Position numbers and translations under genes: made by a program
NCBI GenBank assembly: GCA_028673005.1
Contig: CM054116.1
Coordinates: 25,149,840 to 25,213,839 of the forward strand
Direction: 5' to 3'
DNA: 64,000 bases
Origin: Tanypteryx hageni
Lineage: Eukaryota; Arthropoda; Insecta; Odonata; Petaluridae
In this document: positions 13,154 to 24,043 of the stretch, piece by piece
How positions within the stretch are numbered: position 1 is the stretch's first letter
Layout of the letters: every line of letters starts with the position of its first letter
The notes under the pieces: model-generated
Told to the model about the DNA's origin: nothing
What the model saw: only the letters and a program-made list of their open reading frames with translations
The model's database searches: none

Positions 13154-13978
13154 GATCTTTCTCCGCATATTTTCTTCGCGCCATTTACGATTTGTTCTGG
13201 TTGGGTTTGTTAGGTTGGGTTTTACGTGTTACGTTGATTCGTTGGGTTGTTGTGACAGGCTGGAGACTCGCTGAAGCTGACTGTAAATGAAGATTTAAAA
13301 AATTACACAGACACGGAAAAACCGAGAAAGCGTGCTCAACGAGACAGGGTACCGAATCGATTCGCGAAGTAACTAAGTCTGTAGCTGCCTTTGTTTAGGC
13401 GGAAAGGACAGACGGACAAACCGAATACATAAGCGGGTTATAGAAAGGTAAGAACAAAATTTCCAAGAGGAGGGTTCATCATGAGACGAAATGTTCCACG
13501 GCAAAGGGTCACGTGATTGTGGAGAAACATAAACAATAGTGGAGGATTGGAACGAAATGAATGGTTCGCAAGGAAAATCGATGACCTATTCTATAATTCA
13601 TTTATTAGGGACTCCTAAAGGTTTGAATATCATTCCAATGCATTTTTTTAGTCGAGTTTATAATATGAGACTTATCTCTGCGTCCCACTATAGGAAATTT
13701 GTCATCTGCGTTTTTCTTGTTTCACTCCTTTAAATTTCCGATCGAATGTTTTCGCCCTCGTCTTTGCGTCATACAATTTCGGCTTGATTGAGCATCCAAA
13801 ACCCGAAATTGATGGGAATTCCATCGATGTTTTTTTGTTTTTTTATGCAGACAGCGATTCCATTTTTATATCTAGGGCATACCATTTCGATACATTTGTC
13901 GTCTTTTCGTTCTCCCTTACACAAAGCGTATTGAAAATCGAGAGTCATTTTAAGCGTATTTGAAGTTGTATATGCACT
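13154..13978. other. Spacer, no gene recognised
   Basis: Nothing recognised. Contains a TTAGGTTGGGTT-like stretch near 13200 that is too short to call telomeric. Confidence 0.4.
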
Positions 13979-14735
13979 CAGACCCCAGTTAGTGCGGGAG
14001 TTGCGTTCCGAAAAACAGGAGGGCTATATATGGAGAAGCGTGACCGACAGCATTATTTCTTACCTACGAGCTATGTATGAGGGCGTTATTAAATATTTTT
14101 TAGACAAATATAATGTATTGCAGTAAAATTTATTTAAAACCAATATGCACCACGACTGAATACAATTTGAAATGACAAATTGAATTAGGTATTACAAATG
14201 CAAAATAAAATATTTATGACTAATCGTGATGGGAAAAATTTGACTTTGACCAACCCTTTTTGAAAAGGGAATCCAATGTCAGCTATTTGCCTAACTCTTC
14301 CTCTTACGAAGCAATTCCCTGTATAAGGAGATACGTTCAAGTTCTTTTATCTTTACTGATCAGCTACGCTCCCAGTACAGATCATTTTCAGAAAGTAGCT
14401 CAATTGTCTTCTGGATCATTGTAATGATTTCCATCAAAACTGCTGCGCTCAAGTTTCTTTTCAATGGAATTTCTGTTGTATCAGTATTCCCGGTATCCAT
14501 TTGAGCACAGTGATATTCCAACTATTCCCAATCCTCACTATTCAACTGTGAGACTGAATTAACTCTTCTACATCTTTGGCGTCCAATTCATTTAGTCCAC
14601 CCTGTGTACCAGTTTGACAATATCACTGAGGACTGTTTTATCTATCTCCTCTAATCTCAGGAAAGCGTTGCATGCCTCAGACCATAATTTTCGCCAATGG
14701 AAACGCTGTTAACTTCTACCCATGCTACACTGATG
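13979..14735 (-). pseudogene. Decayed pogo/Tigger-type transposase, C-terminal part
   Basis: Reading the minus strand from about 14705, frames carry WRKLWSEACNAF, then GLNELDAKDVEELIQSHS, then MDTGNTDTTEIPLKRNLSAA and a serine/leucine-rich end. This order matches the region after the DDE domain of Tigger/jerky-like proteins (the conserved WRKLWP and LDxxDVxELxxSHS segments). Stops follow SHS and occur within EDWE-stop-LEYH, and the frame changes at least once, so it is a pseudogene. The left edge CAGACCCCAGTTAGTGCGGG at 13979 resembles a pogo-type terminal repeat. The 5' part, including the catalytic domain, is not visible upstream, where a SINE is inserted. Confidence 0.7.
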
Positions 14736-14789
14736 TTATTATTAACCTTTATGGATAAATCTCTAAAGGTCTTCAAATATTTCTAAGCA

Positions 14790-14990
14790 AGAAATTGATG
14801 GAATAAAGTGATCCGAAGATCCTATGCAGACAGGCATAAGCTGTAAAGTTGAGAAAACATCCGCTTTCAGAAACAAGAAAATTGATCTGATACTATAGTT
14901 AAGTGGTAGAATTTCCGGCCGGTAAGTGGAAGACACAGGTTCGATTCCCGGTTATAGCAGACTTTTTTTTCTCGTTTCAAAATTATTCCC
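14790..14990 (+). mobile_element. tRNA-derived SINE with 11-bp target duplication
   Basis: ATTTCTAAGCA flanks the element exactly (14779-14789 and 14991-15001). Inside, TAGTTAAGTGG (14896-14906) is a perfect A-box and GGTTCGATTCC (14939-14949) a perfect B-box, so the unit carries a pol III promoter. Unusually the tRNA-like part lies in the 3' half, after a 5' segment containing GATCCGAAGATCCTATGC. The end is ...TTTTTTTCTCGTTTCAAAATT then ATTCCC. A second copy on the opposite strand lies at 33896-33993 and a degenerate one near 4105. Confidence 0.8.
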
Positions 14991-15001
14991 ATTTCTAAGC
15001 A

Positions 15002-15450
15002 GTTAACTTTCACCTAGAGTGCAAAAGTGTTCGTTATTATTGGTCCAGTATAACTTAAGGCTCGAGAATGTGAAACGTTTGGAATAATCGTAAATAATTA
15101 TATAACTAATCTGGCATGTTTGTAATTCCATTTGATTCCATTAAGAGCAACTATAGTGTTGTTATCGCCATGGAGTCTTGTATACCAAATTGGATTTAGA
15201 TGTGGGACAGCGTTACATGTTTACTTAAATAATTATTATGTAGCATACAATGCAATTTCTTGAGTTGTGATAATAAATATCGTAATGAGTGTTCTCACGA
15301 ATTGTTTAGACGCGCATCAAGAGCATAGTTTTTATCGTAAGTTATAAGAAAGAAATGGATGCATTAGCATCGAAATCAAAATGTAATTTATATTATACTA
15401 CACTAAATGTTTTTATAATTAACATAGTATTTTGTTTGCATTGTATATAT
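15002..15450. other. AT-rich spacer
   Basis: Nothing recognised between the SINE and the LINE 3' tail. Confidence 0.4.
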
Positions 15451-15567
15451 TAATAATAATAATAATAATATTTTATTAGCACAGACATTATACAAATGTA
15501 TTGCCTCGTCATAATATAATCAAGATTCAAATACAAATATATACATTATAAAATTATTACAAAAATA

Positions 15568-16086
15568 TTACATATATTTGATATTATAAAAGTCTTCAAC
15601 ACAATATAAACAATTAACCAACAAGTAGTGTTTAATATGTATTTTAAATAAATTTGGAGGAAGTGTCCTAATGGTAGTAGGTAGACTGTTATATAATTTC
15701 ACTGATGTCTTTTCAAAACTATTTAATGTCTTACTGTACTTGCAGTAGTCATTTCTGAGATTAAGCCTCTTTCTGGTGAAATGTTGGTGGACATTGGTAT
15801 GGTCATTGAAGATACTAATGTTATTCTTGATATATAGCAGGCATTGGTAGACATAGATTGATGGCAAAGACATAATTTTCTGTTTAACAAACAGTGGCTT
15901 ACAATGTGTTTTAGAGTTTACTCCACATATAATACGGATTGCTCTCTTTTGGAGGAGTAGTAATTTTATGGATGACGAGTTGTTGGCCCATATTAAAGTT
16001 CCGTAAGGAAGGTGGCTATGCACATGTGCATAGTAAACAGTTCTCAGCACATCCCTGTTGACACTGGAGGAAAGCCTCCTAATCAT
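15568..16086 (-). pseudogene. LINE polymerase C-terminal region
   Basis: This 172-codon frame (MIRRLSSSVNRDVLRTVYYA, then LPYGTLIWANN, LLLQKRAIRIICG, YNSLPTTIRTLP) is the usual tail of Jockey/CR1-type ORF2 after the polymerase and thumb. It overlaps the upstream frame by four bases because of a one-base slip; the restored reading would be continuous. The stop at 15568 is about 100 bp from the (ATT)n tail, which fits a short 3' untranslated region. Confidence 0.8.
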
Positions 16087-17267
16087 AAAAATGCCCTTAG
16101 AGATTTTTCCCCCACATTAATAATATGATTTTCCCAATTTAGATTAGAATTTGGGTGTATCCCTAGAAAATTAATTGACTCACTATTGTGATTATCTCTA
16201 GGGTTTAAACTAATTTTCATGTCCTGGGTTTTATCACCATTCAAACATAAGATGTTAGCAGAGCACCAGTCTTTCATTATCTCTAATTTATTAGTGTCAA
16301 GTATAGACATGTTATACGGGGAATTCGACGAAAGACATATTCCACAGTCATCAGCAAATTGATAGCATTTGGCCATGTTGTCAATTACATTTGTTGAGAG
16401 GTCATTTACATATATAATAAATAACAATGGACCAAGAACGGAACCCTGAGGAACCCCATGGGGAACTGGAAGATAGTTTGAGAGAGTTTGATTGAGATAT
16501 ACAGTTTGGGTTCGACCACACAGATAAGAGTGAATTAAATCAATAGCCTTGCCTTGAAATCCATAATAGATTAACTTTTTTAGCAGTATTTCATGTGAAA
16601 CTGTGTCAAAAGCTCTACTCAAATCAAACATTTTCAATTGACACAGGTCCTGTTTCTCAAGAACAGCAAGGCAGTCTTTAATTAATGTCAGAACTGCTTC
16701 ACATGTGTTATGTTTCGCACTAAATCCAAACTGAGATCCTGAAAACAAATTATTTTTCTCAAAATATGATATCGTTTGATCATTAATAAGTCTCTCGAAA
16801 TTTTTTTAGAAAATTGGCACAATAGATATAGGCCTATAGTTTTCACACAGGAACTTATTACCTTTTCTGAAAATTGGCAAAACTTTTACAATTTTAAGAG
16901 GAACTGGAAAAATACCATGATAGATACAGCAATTAATAAGGCGGGTTAGCACTTCACAAATATATGTAGCAGCAAGTTTAAGAATAGTAGTGTTAATACC
17001 ATAAATATCCATGCAATTACTATTTTTCATTTTACAAATTGTACCATATACATCCTCTATTTTGACTGGGGCAAAGGCAAATGAGGTTGCAGTTCTTTCC
17101 AGATTGTTTAGGTACAGATTAAAGTTTTTTGTAGGTTGCGGTACATTATTTACAATTGCATTTACTTTGTCAATAAAATAATCATTAAAATGTTGTGCAG
17201 TTAAATTTGGTTTTGTAGATTCAGCCTTACTACTTTGATTAGATAACCGGTTTATTATGGACCACAT
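16083..17267 (-). pseudogene. LINE reverse transcriptase domain
   Basis: In order: FNDYFIDKVNAI, the finger motif ENYRPISIVPIF, QFGFSAKHNT, MFDLSRAFDTVSHEIL (motif A with catalytic Asp), HGVPQGSVLGPLLFIIYVND (motif B) and YQFADDCGI (motif C, FADD form). All catalytic aspartates are kept. One in-frame TAA sits immediately after VPIF (16806-16808), where relatives have a serine. The frame is otherwise open to 16083, where a one-base indel near 16105-16112 ends it at KSLRAFL. The motif set is that of the Jockey/CR1 group of LINE polymerases, which copy their own RNA at the nicked target. Confidence 0.9.
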
Positions 17268-18165
17268 GGCCTTATTTCTGTGACAGAATTTTCAATTATC
17301 ATGCTGTTATAATTGATTTTGGCTAATTTTAACTCTTTCCTATATTTCCTCCGATAAGAGTAATATATTTCTTTTATGTGAGTTGAGCATGTACTTCTCC
17401 AGACGTCATAAAGTGATTCACAAATGTGCTTTAAATCCAGTAGCTCTTTGGTATACCATTTTACATGATTAAGTGTTTTTCTAACTCTTATATATGGGAA
17501 AGCTAATTCAACAGTCAACATAAAATACTCAAAAAAATATTTAAACTTTTCCTCAATGGTTGGGCACGTATATAAATAACACCAGTTAATTTGATTTAGA
17601 AGGGAACAAAAATATATCATGCTGACATTGTTAATTTCTCTGACTGTAATCTTTTGCTGATTAAAACAAGCCTGAACACCCTCGAGATGAGCAATAAATA
17701 TAATTGCATAGTGATCAGACAGCAGTGTGTTTACCACAGTGCTAGTCCACCTATCATGTTGTATTGAAGTTACAACATTATCAATGCATGAGCCTTCAAA
17801 ATGAACCCCAGGCCTCGTTATGTCAGATATGGTGACATGAAGACCAAAGCTGATTAAAAGATTAAGTAGATCTTTACAATCATTGGAATTACTTCTAAAA
17901 TCAACATTAAAGTCAGCACCTATCACAATACTATGATTAAGAAGGCACAGAATACATAAAATTTCATATAGCTTGTTCATAAAAACAATAAAATCATCAG
18001 AAGGGGGTCTGTATATTGATAGGATAACAACATTGTTAACACTAACAATAAGTATAGCAGCAGCAACTTCACACACCATTTCAAGAGAGAGTGCATTGAT
18101 TGCATAGTGATTGCGTTTTTTAATAGTTGCACACAATTGAGTTATTTTTGTTTTGTTTGCATAGC
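17255..18165 (-). pseudogene. LINE endonuclease domain (partial)
   Basis: The frame carries the endonuclease signatures SIYRPPSDDF, then IVIGADFNVDF (the catalytic GDFN-type motif), SFGLHVTISDITRP, CIDNVVTS and LLSDHYAIIFIAH (the SDH catalytic histidine motif). These match the C-terminal half of the exonuclease-endonuclease-phosphatase fold that nicks target DNA for LINE integration. The N-terminal glutamate-bearing part is absent; the reading frame is open back to about 18165. The end runs into a single-base frameshift near 17270-17285, where the frame switches to ...NKAMWSIINRLSN. After repair of that slip the protein would continue directly into the reverse transcriptase. Confidence 0.85.
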
Positions 18166-18180
18166 AACAAATACGCTGTC

Positions 18181-20942
18181 GATACTTTCAAACTTATTTT
18201 CGTGTTGCGTCATGTTGCCCAAAGGAAACGGCCTGGAAAATTATGTAACTTTAATCAACGTTTAAAATCATCGAGGTATAAAATATAATTGACATACTTT
18301 GTAAGATTCGATAAATATTGACAATGAGGTATGGATTTGTTCATTTACCTTTTTATTCTGAATTAACGCTTAGGTAACGCATATATCTCGAAATGTTTTC
18401 ATTTTAATTTACTGGTACTTTATTTCATTTTAACCCGGTATTTAATATTAGTTTACTATTAGTAATGAATTGATAATTAAAACTTCTTTGTGATAGTTTT
18501 GGATGAAATCTTAATTAAGAAAATGTATTGACATAAAATAGGATCTTTTGTTCGAAAACTTTATCATGTTAGGTAGTCGTAAATATCTATTAGTGATTGA
18601 ATAATCAACGTCACCGATATATACGCAGCATCAATAAAGAGAAGAGATTTGGGAAATTTGCTTCGACGAGGAACGTTTAAAGTTAGCTCGCTTTTTGTTA
18701 ATAATGACGCGAACCTTACTTAACGTTAGATTTCACAAACATCTCGTTAAAAGCATTTTCGAACCGACTTGATTTCACCCTGTATTATTGGCAGCTGTAA
18801 AAGATTTTTGTAAGTAGGGTTGCCATCTCATCGCGTTTCATCCGGAGACTTAGGGTTTGCGACACAATCTTCAGTCTTATGATTACATTTACGGAATATT
18901 TTGGTTTACAAACAATTACCAATTCACATTACGAGAGGGTATTTTCGGTGATAAGTAACATCCAGACGAATGCAGGCACTCAAGTAACTGCTCATCATGA
19001 CGAATTTTGAAACAAAAGTTATGGTTTTACAAAATTGACAGCTGTGCTAAGACAATAAGTTACTGATATGTACTCTTGAACAAATTTTGAGAGCAATAGA
19101 ACTTGAAAATTATTTTCGGTGTCTACCAAGAGTTAAGGTCATTGTTTATCCTACTGGATTATATGTTTGTTTGACCTAACCTGTTCCTACATGTTATCTA
19201 TCCCTGAGCAATTTGTGTAAGTTTGGCCTATATGATGCAGGTGATATTTGTCCATAAAAAATAATGTATCTCATTGGCCGACTTGTGACTGAGATACACA
19301 CGAGAATATACTCAATAAATTGGGCATATAGACAAATATCTTGTTAGATTCTAATTTTTAGGTATTTTAAAAGGAATAACAAAAACAACGGGTCTAAGAA
19401 ACACAGCTAAGAAACATGTTGAAACTTTTACTATTGCTAAGCAATTAGAAACGTGTTGTCATAATTTCGGTAGTATCTCTAACATAGTTACTTGAATTTA
19501 TGTACAAGATTTACAAGCTGCTAATTTCTGCATGATGCACGTATGTGGGCGGTGACTTGGTAACGTGGCGTGGCAACCGTACCAGACACAACAGATTTTA
19601 AGACGCCTTTAAAGTTTGACATTTTCAAATTTTGTCATGAAAATGCTTTTCAAACGCCGCCGAAGGAGTAATGTTAATGAATTCTATCTTGGCACCGACT
19701 GCATGTGCACTGGCACGCCACAATCTATCTCTCTATACCCCTGCACAGTATAACGCTAACATAAGGTAACTAGACGCACCGGAAATTCCGGCGCGGTCCC
19801 GGATTTTGACTTCATGTCCCTGTCGCACGGTCCAGGATTTCTAGTTTCTGGTTTATAAGATGCCACCATCACTAAAGTTAATAAAATGCGTTTTATTGGA
19901 ATCACATGGCATTGGACAAGTTCATATGAGGCTTGGCGCTTCGGGCTACGTCTCAGGTGAACCTTTTTCAATTGCACGCGTTATTTGCGTTATCACTGTG
20001 CGCAATCCGGAGTGGTTGCTGTATTATCTGCAGGACCGTCGCAAGGGGCGGGCTACGCCGGTGACCGCCCGGGGCACAAGAGTCGGGAAGAAAGCCATTT
20101 CTCGGACCATGTTATTTATCCTTTAGCGTACGACGAAAACTATATCCCTTTACGGCTGTACCTCGTCATATGAGGACTTCGAGTCAGTCATAAACTCGGG
20201 GCTGAAAAATAATTCATTTTTTACTTTATGAATAATGTGGATAAGCCTTCCCTTTTCGAAATTTATTAAATACACCATCTAGCGAGTGATTTTATAAACA
20301 TTTCACATTGTGAAAATGTCCTAGTTGTGCATATTTTTCATCTCGTTCTAAAAGCAACTGCCTGTAAGGCATTGAAAGCGGACCGAAATACAGTTTTTTG
20401 TGAAAATATAATGTAGTACATTGAGACAATGATCAGGAAAGAATATCTCAATGAAACTTTTCATGTAAAATGTTTCCTCCTTTCTAAAGCAAATATCGGA
20501 TCTATATCTTTTCTTAGAACTATTAAATATTTCAGATAATGAAATTTAGGCACCTTTTCAGTAAAGTTCATCCAAGCGTCAAAATATCACGGAACGCTCC
20601 CGATATTAGAAAGGATAAGACCTTTCTTCAGCAGACCAGCGAGAAACAGGTCGAACGCAATGCATCGATATTGTTCCAACATATGTTTGGAGCTCTTCAG
20701 GATATTTTATTTGGACCTCACAGGAAAAATAAAATTTCTATTTGCATGTATTTTTGTTGAACTGTCCGCATCAATTTTAACCAAATTTAATATTTATAAT
20801 GTACACATGTATATAAAAAACCAGAATAGTATAATTGAACCGGTTCAGCCAAACAGGGGTGCCAGAATTACAAATTAAACTCTTTCAGTAATTATGGATT
20901 TTAAAGGAATATGCTGGGCGGATTTCAATTAAATTTTGTATC
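18181..20942. other. Spacer, no gene recognised
   Basis: AT-rich sequence with a slightly GC-richer patch at about 19750-20110. Open frames of 60-90 codons there show no recognisable domain. Confidence 0.4.
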
Positions 20943-21217
20943 CAGAGCCGGCCAAGTACTTTTGGGGGCCCGGATGCAAGCAAGTTTTTGGGGCACCCCT
21001 ATGTAAAAAAACCTGCCATTTTGTACACATCAATGTTACAGCTTAGAGAGAACATGTACTTATAATTATAAAGTAGCTATAATGATAATTAATTTAATAA
21101 AAAGCAAAAAATTTTTAAAGATGTAAATATAGTATTTATACTCAACATTTGGGGGCCCCTAAGAAAAGGGGGTCCGGATGCCCTGCATCCGCTGCACCCC
21201 CCACTTGACCGGCCCTG
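20943..21217. mobile_element. Nonautonomous hAT element (MITE) with 8-bp target duplication
   Basis: Left end CAGAGCCGGCCAAGTACT and right end, read inward, CAGGGCCGGTCAAGTGGG are matching terminal inverted repeats. The flanks TTTGTATC (20935-20942) and TTTGTACC (21218-21225) are an 8-bp target duplication with one mismatch. The 275-bp interior has GGGGGCCC-rich subterminal blocks at both ends and no coding sequence. Confidence 0.85.
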
Positions 21218-21225
21218 TTTGTACC

Positions 21226-21647
21226 TATATAATATTTGTATAACATACCATAATGAAATCAAGATGTTTAAAGTGGAGCTAAAGAGCAGGGCTACCACAA
21301 TAAAGAGTAAAATAATATTTCTTTAATGCGTATTTTTAGAAAACTGACCTCATGAATTTTAACCAAATATAGTATATATAATCTTCATATTAATAAATAA
21401 GTATAGTATGAGAATATAGAATGAGAAAACGAATTGAACATGTTTAGAACAAATCTAAAAAGCAGGGTTACGACAATATGAGGAAAAATAATTTTCTGAC
21501 TTAAAAGAAAATACATTAGTATACGAATATTCTACGGCGAATTTGACTAAAAGGACACTTCTGTACCACGGAAAACCCCTACTTGTTTTTGTTTGTGGCC
21601 GAAAATTATGCAAACCAATATGACGAAAAACGACGATCATGTTATTA
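21226..21647. other. AT-rich spacer
   Basis: Nothing recognised. A 61-codon minus-strand frame lies between the MITE and the Harbinger fragment but has no Harbinger motifs. Confidence 0.4.
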
Positions 21648-22018
21648 TCAAGTTAGTGGAAGCAGTTGAACGTTATCCCTGCCTACATAATTGTGAACTT
21701 TTTTCACCAACTCGTTAAAACTATCGTTAGGCATCCGATAAAAAGATTGAAATTTTCGATCGCCTTTTAAAAGTTCTTTCGCAGCAACAAAAACTCGACG
21801 ATTAATATTGTTTCGGGTATATGGATTTATCCGCCACTGTCCTTTAGTTTTCCGTTTTCTCTTCAAGTGCCAACGCATTAGCACTGCATCGTCATCCACG
21901 CTGATCGGAGATGCGTCGCGCTGGTGTGGAGGAAGTCTAGTTGCCTGGACGCCTCGTCACATACGATCTGACTTTTCGATAAAAGTCGTAGTCGCGTCGC
22001 CCTAGTGGGAGAGCGGCC
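21648..22018 (-). pseudogene. PIF/Harbinger transposase, N-terminal fragment
   Basis: The 83-codon frame has KRKRKTKGQWRINPYTRNN, then a helical region ending FQSFYRMPNDSFNELVKKV. This is the HARBI1-like N-terminal layout (basic segment, then the F..F.RM...F..L domain) that precedes the DDE nuclease. The first plausible ATG is near 21878, and no nuclease motifs follow in the next kilobase, so this is a fragment. Upstream on the same strand, GGCCGCTCTCCCACTAGGGC ending at about 22018 could be the element's terminal repeat, with TTA beside it as a possible 3-bp target duplication. I found no partner end. Confidence 0.65.
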
Positions 22019-22301
22019 TTAATATTAATAGACGCAAATTCAATCCGAGGAAACAATGCGGGTCGCCTTGGCAACACTCTGAAAGAGTACGAAAAAGCCA
22101 CAAAATTTCGAAAAGAAATGCGTATTTCTGACAAGTTCTTCTGTGTAACATCTAAACATTGCATTAACAAGATATTTTATAGTGATAGCCGTCGAATAAA
22201 GCAATAACGGAGAAATTCGGTCCATATTTACGTATTTTAACGAATGAAGGAAATAAATCTTGCGCCTTTAAAAGTCGAAATTCCTGTATTCTTATATTAT
22301 A
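22019..22301. other. Spacer between Harbinger fragment and Helitron-like copy A
   Basis: No gene or repeat recognised. Confidence 0.35.
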
Positions 22302-22522
22302 CTAGTAGTTGGTGCTTGCATACTGCAAGCATTTCATCTCACATTGAAAAAACATTCATTTTTCAGACAGACATTTCATCATTACAAATAGGCTTTTAAT
22401 TCTAAAGATTTCACCTCCGCAGCGATTTTCGTTTTTCCCACATGTAAAAATAATAGTTTAAAACAATCCCCAAATGTTGTAATTTTAAAAATTTTACACT
22501 TTCTCCATTATGGGGTACCAAT
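22302..22522 (-). mobile_element. Helitron-like family 1, copy A (3' end only)
   Basis: Read on the minus strand, the 3' end is TGCTTGC-AGTAT-GCAAGCA (7-bp hairpin), then seven bases, CTAG, then host T. This is the Helitron 3' terminus. The body matches copies B, C and E until 22522 (GGGGTACCAAT), where a LINE 3' end is joined on. Confidence 0.75.
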
Positions 22523-23206
22523 CTAGAAGCCCATCGTCCGTGTTTACCTACTCGATAGATGGTGAGAGCATTCCTGTTTCGGAATCCGTGAAATACCTCG
22601 GGGTAACCTTGAATCGTGACCTGTCTTGGGACACCCACATAAGACGAGTGATAGGTGCGGCAAATAAGAAGTTGGCTTTTGTGCGTAGGATAGTCAGGAA
22701 AAGCACGGAAAAGGTGAGAGAATCCTGTTATTTATCCTTGGTTAGACCTCAAATGGAATACGCAGCAGCGGTTTGGGATCCATATCAGAGGGGACTCATA
22801 AAGGATTTAGAAAAAATACAGCGGCGAGCAGCTAGATTCGTGAAAAAGAATTACGATAAAAAACAGAGCGTTACGTTACTCATTGATGAGTTGAGTTGGC
22901 CAACGTTGAAAGATCGTAGATTAGAGGCGAGACTTAAACTTCTAGATAAATATAGGTCGGAGATATTCGTAAATGAAATGAAGGATATTATTCGGCAACC
23001 AACGTATATCGGACGGAGGGATAATGAGGACAAGATTCGCGAAATAGATAGTAGGACGGAGAGGTATAAGGAGTCATTTTTCCCTAGGACAATACGTGAC
23101 CACAATAGATAACTGTGAATAATAATTAGTTAGGAACTTGGTGCGCGGCACCCCCTGCCATCCACCGTCAAGGTGACTTGCATGGTAATATGTAGATGTA
23201 GATGTA
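22523..23206 (+). pseudogene. LINE 3' end inserted in a Helitron-like copy
   Basis: The frame to the stop at 23112 encodes SVKYLGVTLNRDLSWDTHI, then ANKKLAFVRRIVRKS, LVRPQMEYAAAVWDPYQRG and LEKIQRRAARFVKKNY. This is the region after the reverse transcriptase in CR1/Jockey-type ORF2 proteins. It is not the same family as the LINE at 15-18 kb, whose tail reads differently. The polymerase motifs are absent: only about 680 bp of 3' end was inserted, typical 5' truncation. After the stop comes a short untranslated region and a (TGTAGA)n tail (23190-23206). The first few codons of the long open frame belong to the Helitron, so any start codon there is fortuitous. Confidence 0.85.
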
Positions 23207-23208
23207 TA

Positions 23209-23250
23209 TCATTCTATATAGACGTTCCTTACAGAGGAGGATATAACATA
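23209..23250 (+). repeat. Orphan Helitron-like 5' terminal module (plus orientation)
   Basis: TCATTCTATATAGACG...TTACAGAGGAGG is the 5' terminus of family 1 (compare the inward-read right ends of copies C and E), but here it points the opposite way and abuts the CTAG end of copy B directly. Confidence 0.65.
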
Positions 23251-23990
23251 CTAGTAGAAGGTGCTTGCATACTGCAAGCATTTAATCGCACCTTGAAAAA
23301 ACATTCATTTTTCAGACTGATATTTCATAATTACAAATATTCTTTTAATTCTAAATATTTCACCTCCGCATCGATTTTTGTTTTCCCCAAATGTAAAAAT
23401 AATAGTTTAAAACAATCCCCAAATGTTGCAATTTTGAAAATTTTACACTTTCTCCATTATGGGGTACCAATGCTACATATTTTAGCCAATTTTTAAAGTT
23501 GTAGCACTTCTAGAAGTAAATTAATATTTTTTAATTGTTTAAATTTAAATAATTTCTAACGGCCGTTGCAATTCATATATGGTAAAATTGAAATGTTTAT
23601 TTATTCAAATACAAAAATTTGTAAAAAATGTGAAAATTTCAGCTTCCTAGCTCATCCCGTAGTACCTAAACAGTTATCTAATTGTTTAAACTTTAAGAAT
23701 TTTTAACTGTCAAACAAATTAAAATATCAAAATTTGTATAATCCATACTTCGTTTTTTTAAGAATTCTACCTATTAAAAAAATTTCAACTCCGTAGCACA
23801 TGCGAAAATACATAAACCTTGAAAATTTGTTTAAACAATTGCGAATTTTTAGCGGCCGCATTGTTGCACTTTTTCATGATTTTTCGTTTTTTCTAGTCGG
23901 TTTTCCACAAAATCCTACCTATGAAAAAAATTTCGAATCTCCAGTTCATCTGGAAGTTCCTAAACATTAGTATCCTCCTGTTATATGTTA
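23251..23990 (-). mobile_element. Helitron-like family 1, copy B
   Basis: Begins (plus strand) with CTAG and the hairpin TGCTTGC-ATACT-GCAAGCA, then the shared AT-rich body including GCGGCCGC-like and CTAGCTCATCCCGTAGTACC blocks. It ends at ATTAGTATCCTCCTGTTATA. It lacks its own TC...TTACAGAGG end on the right; instead an oppositely oriented 5' module follows. No coding capacity. Confidence 0.7.
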
Positions 23991-24043
23991 TCATTAGAAA
24001 TCGACGACTCTTACATAGGAGGATATAACATATATATAACAGA
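23991..24043 (+). repeat. Second orphan 5' terminal module (plus orientation)
   Basis: TCATTAGAAATCGACGACTC then TTACATAGGAGGATATAACA, preceded by A, again sits immediately before the CTAG of the next copy. Together with copy C it makes a 770-bp unit with inverted terminal modules of about 40 bp. Confidence 0.6.

Larger units (their letters stand above)
15451..18180 (-). mobile_element. 5'-truncated non-LTR retrotransposon (Jockey/CR1-type LINE)
   Basis: One retrotransposon copy on the minus strand: the second half of an apurinic-type endonuclease, a reverse transcriptase, a C-terminal region, and a 3' end in a short (ATT)n tail (the TAA repeats at about 15451-15471 on the plus strand). There is no first ORF, and the endonuclease N-terminus is missing or out of frame upstream of about 18165, so the copy is 5'-truncated as is usual for LINEs. 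I found no clear target duplication. Its coding region has two single-base frameshifts and one nonsense codon, so it is dead but not ancient. Confidence 0.85.

Noticed and set aside
13200..13245. TTAGG-like words suggesting an interstitial telomeric repeat
   Set aside because: Only one or two imperfect units, not a tandem array.
14896..14967. A- and B-box segment as a functional tRNA gene
   Set aside because: The acceptor arms pair at only about four of seven positions, and the sequence is enclosed by a SINE with its own target duplication.
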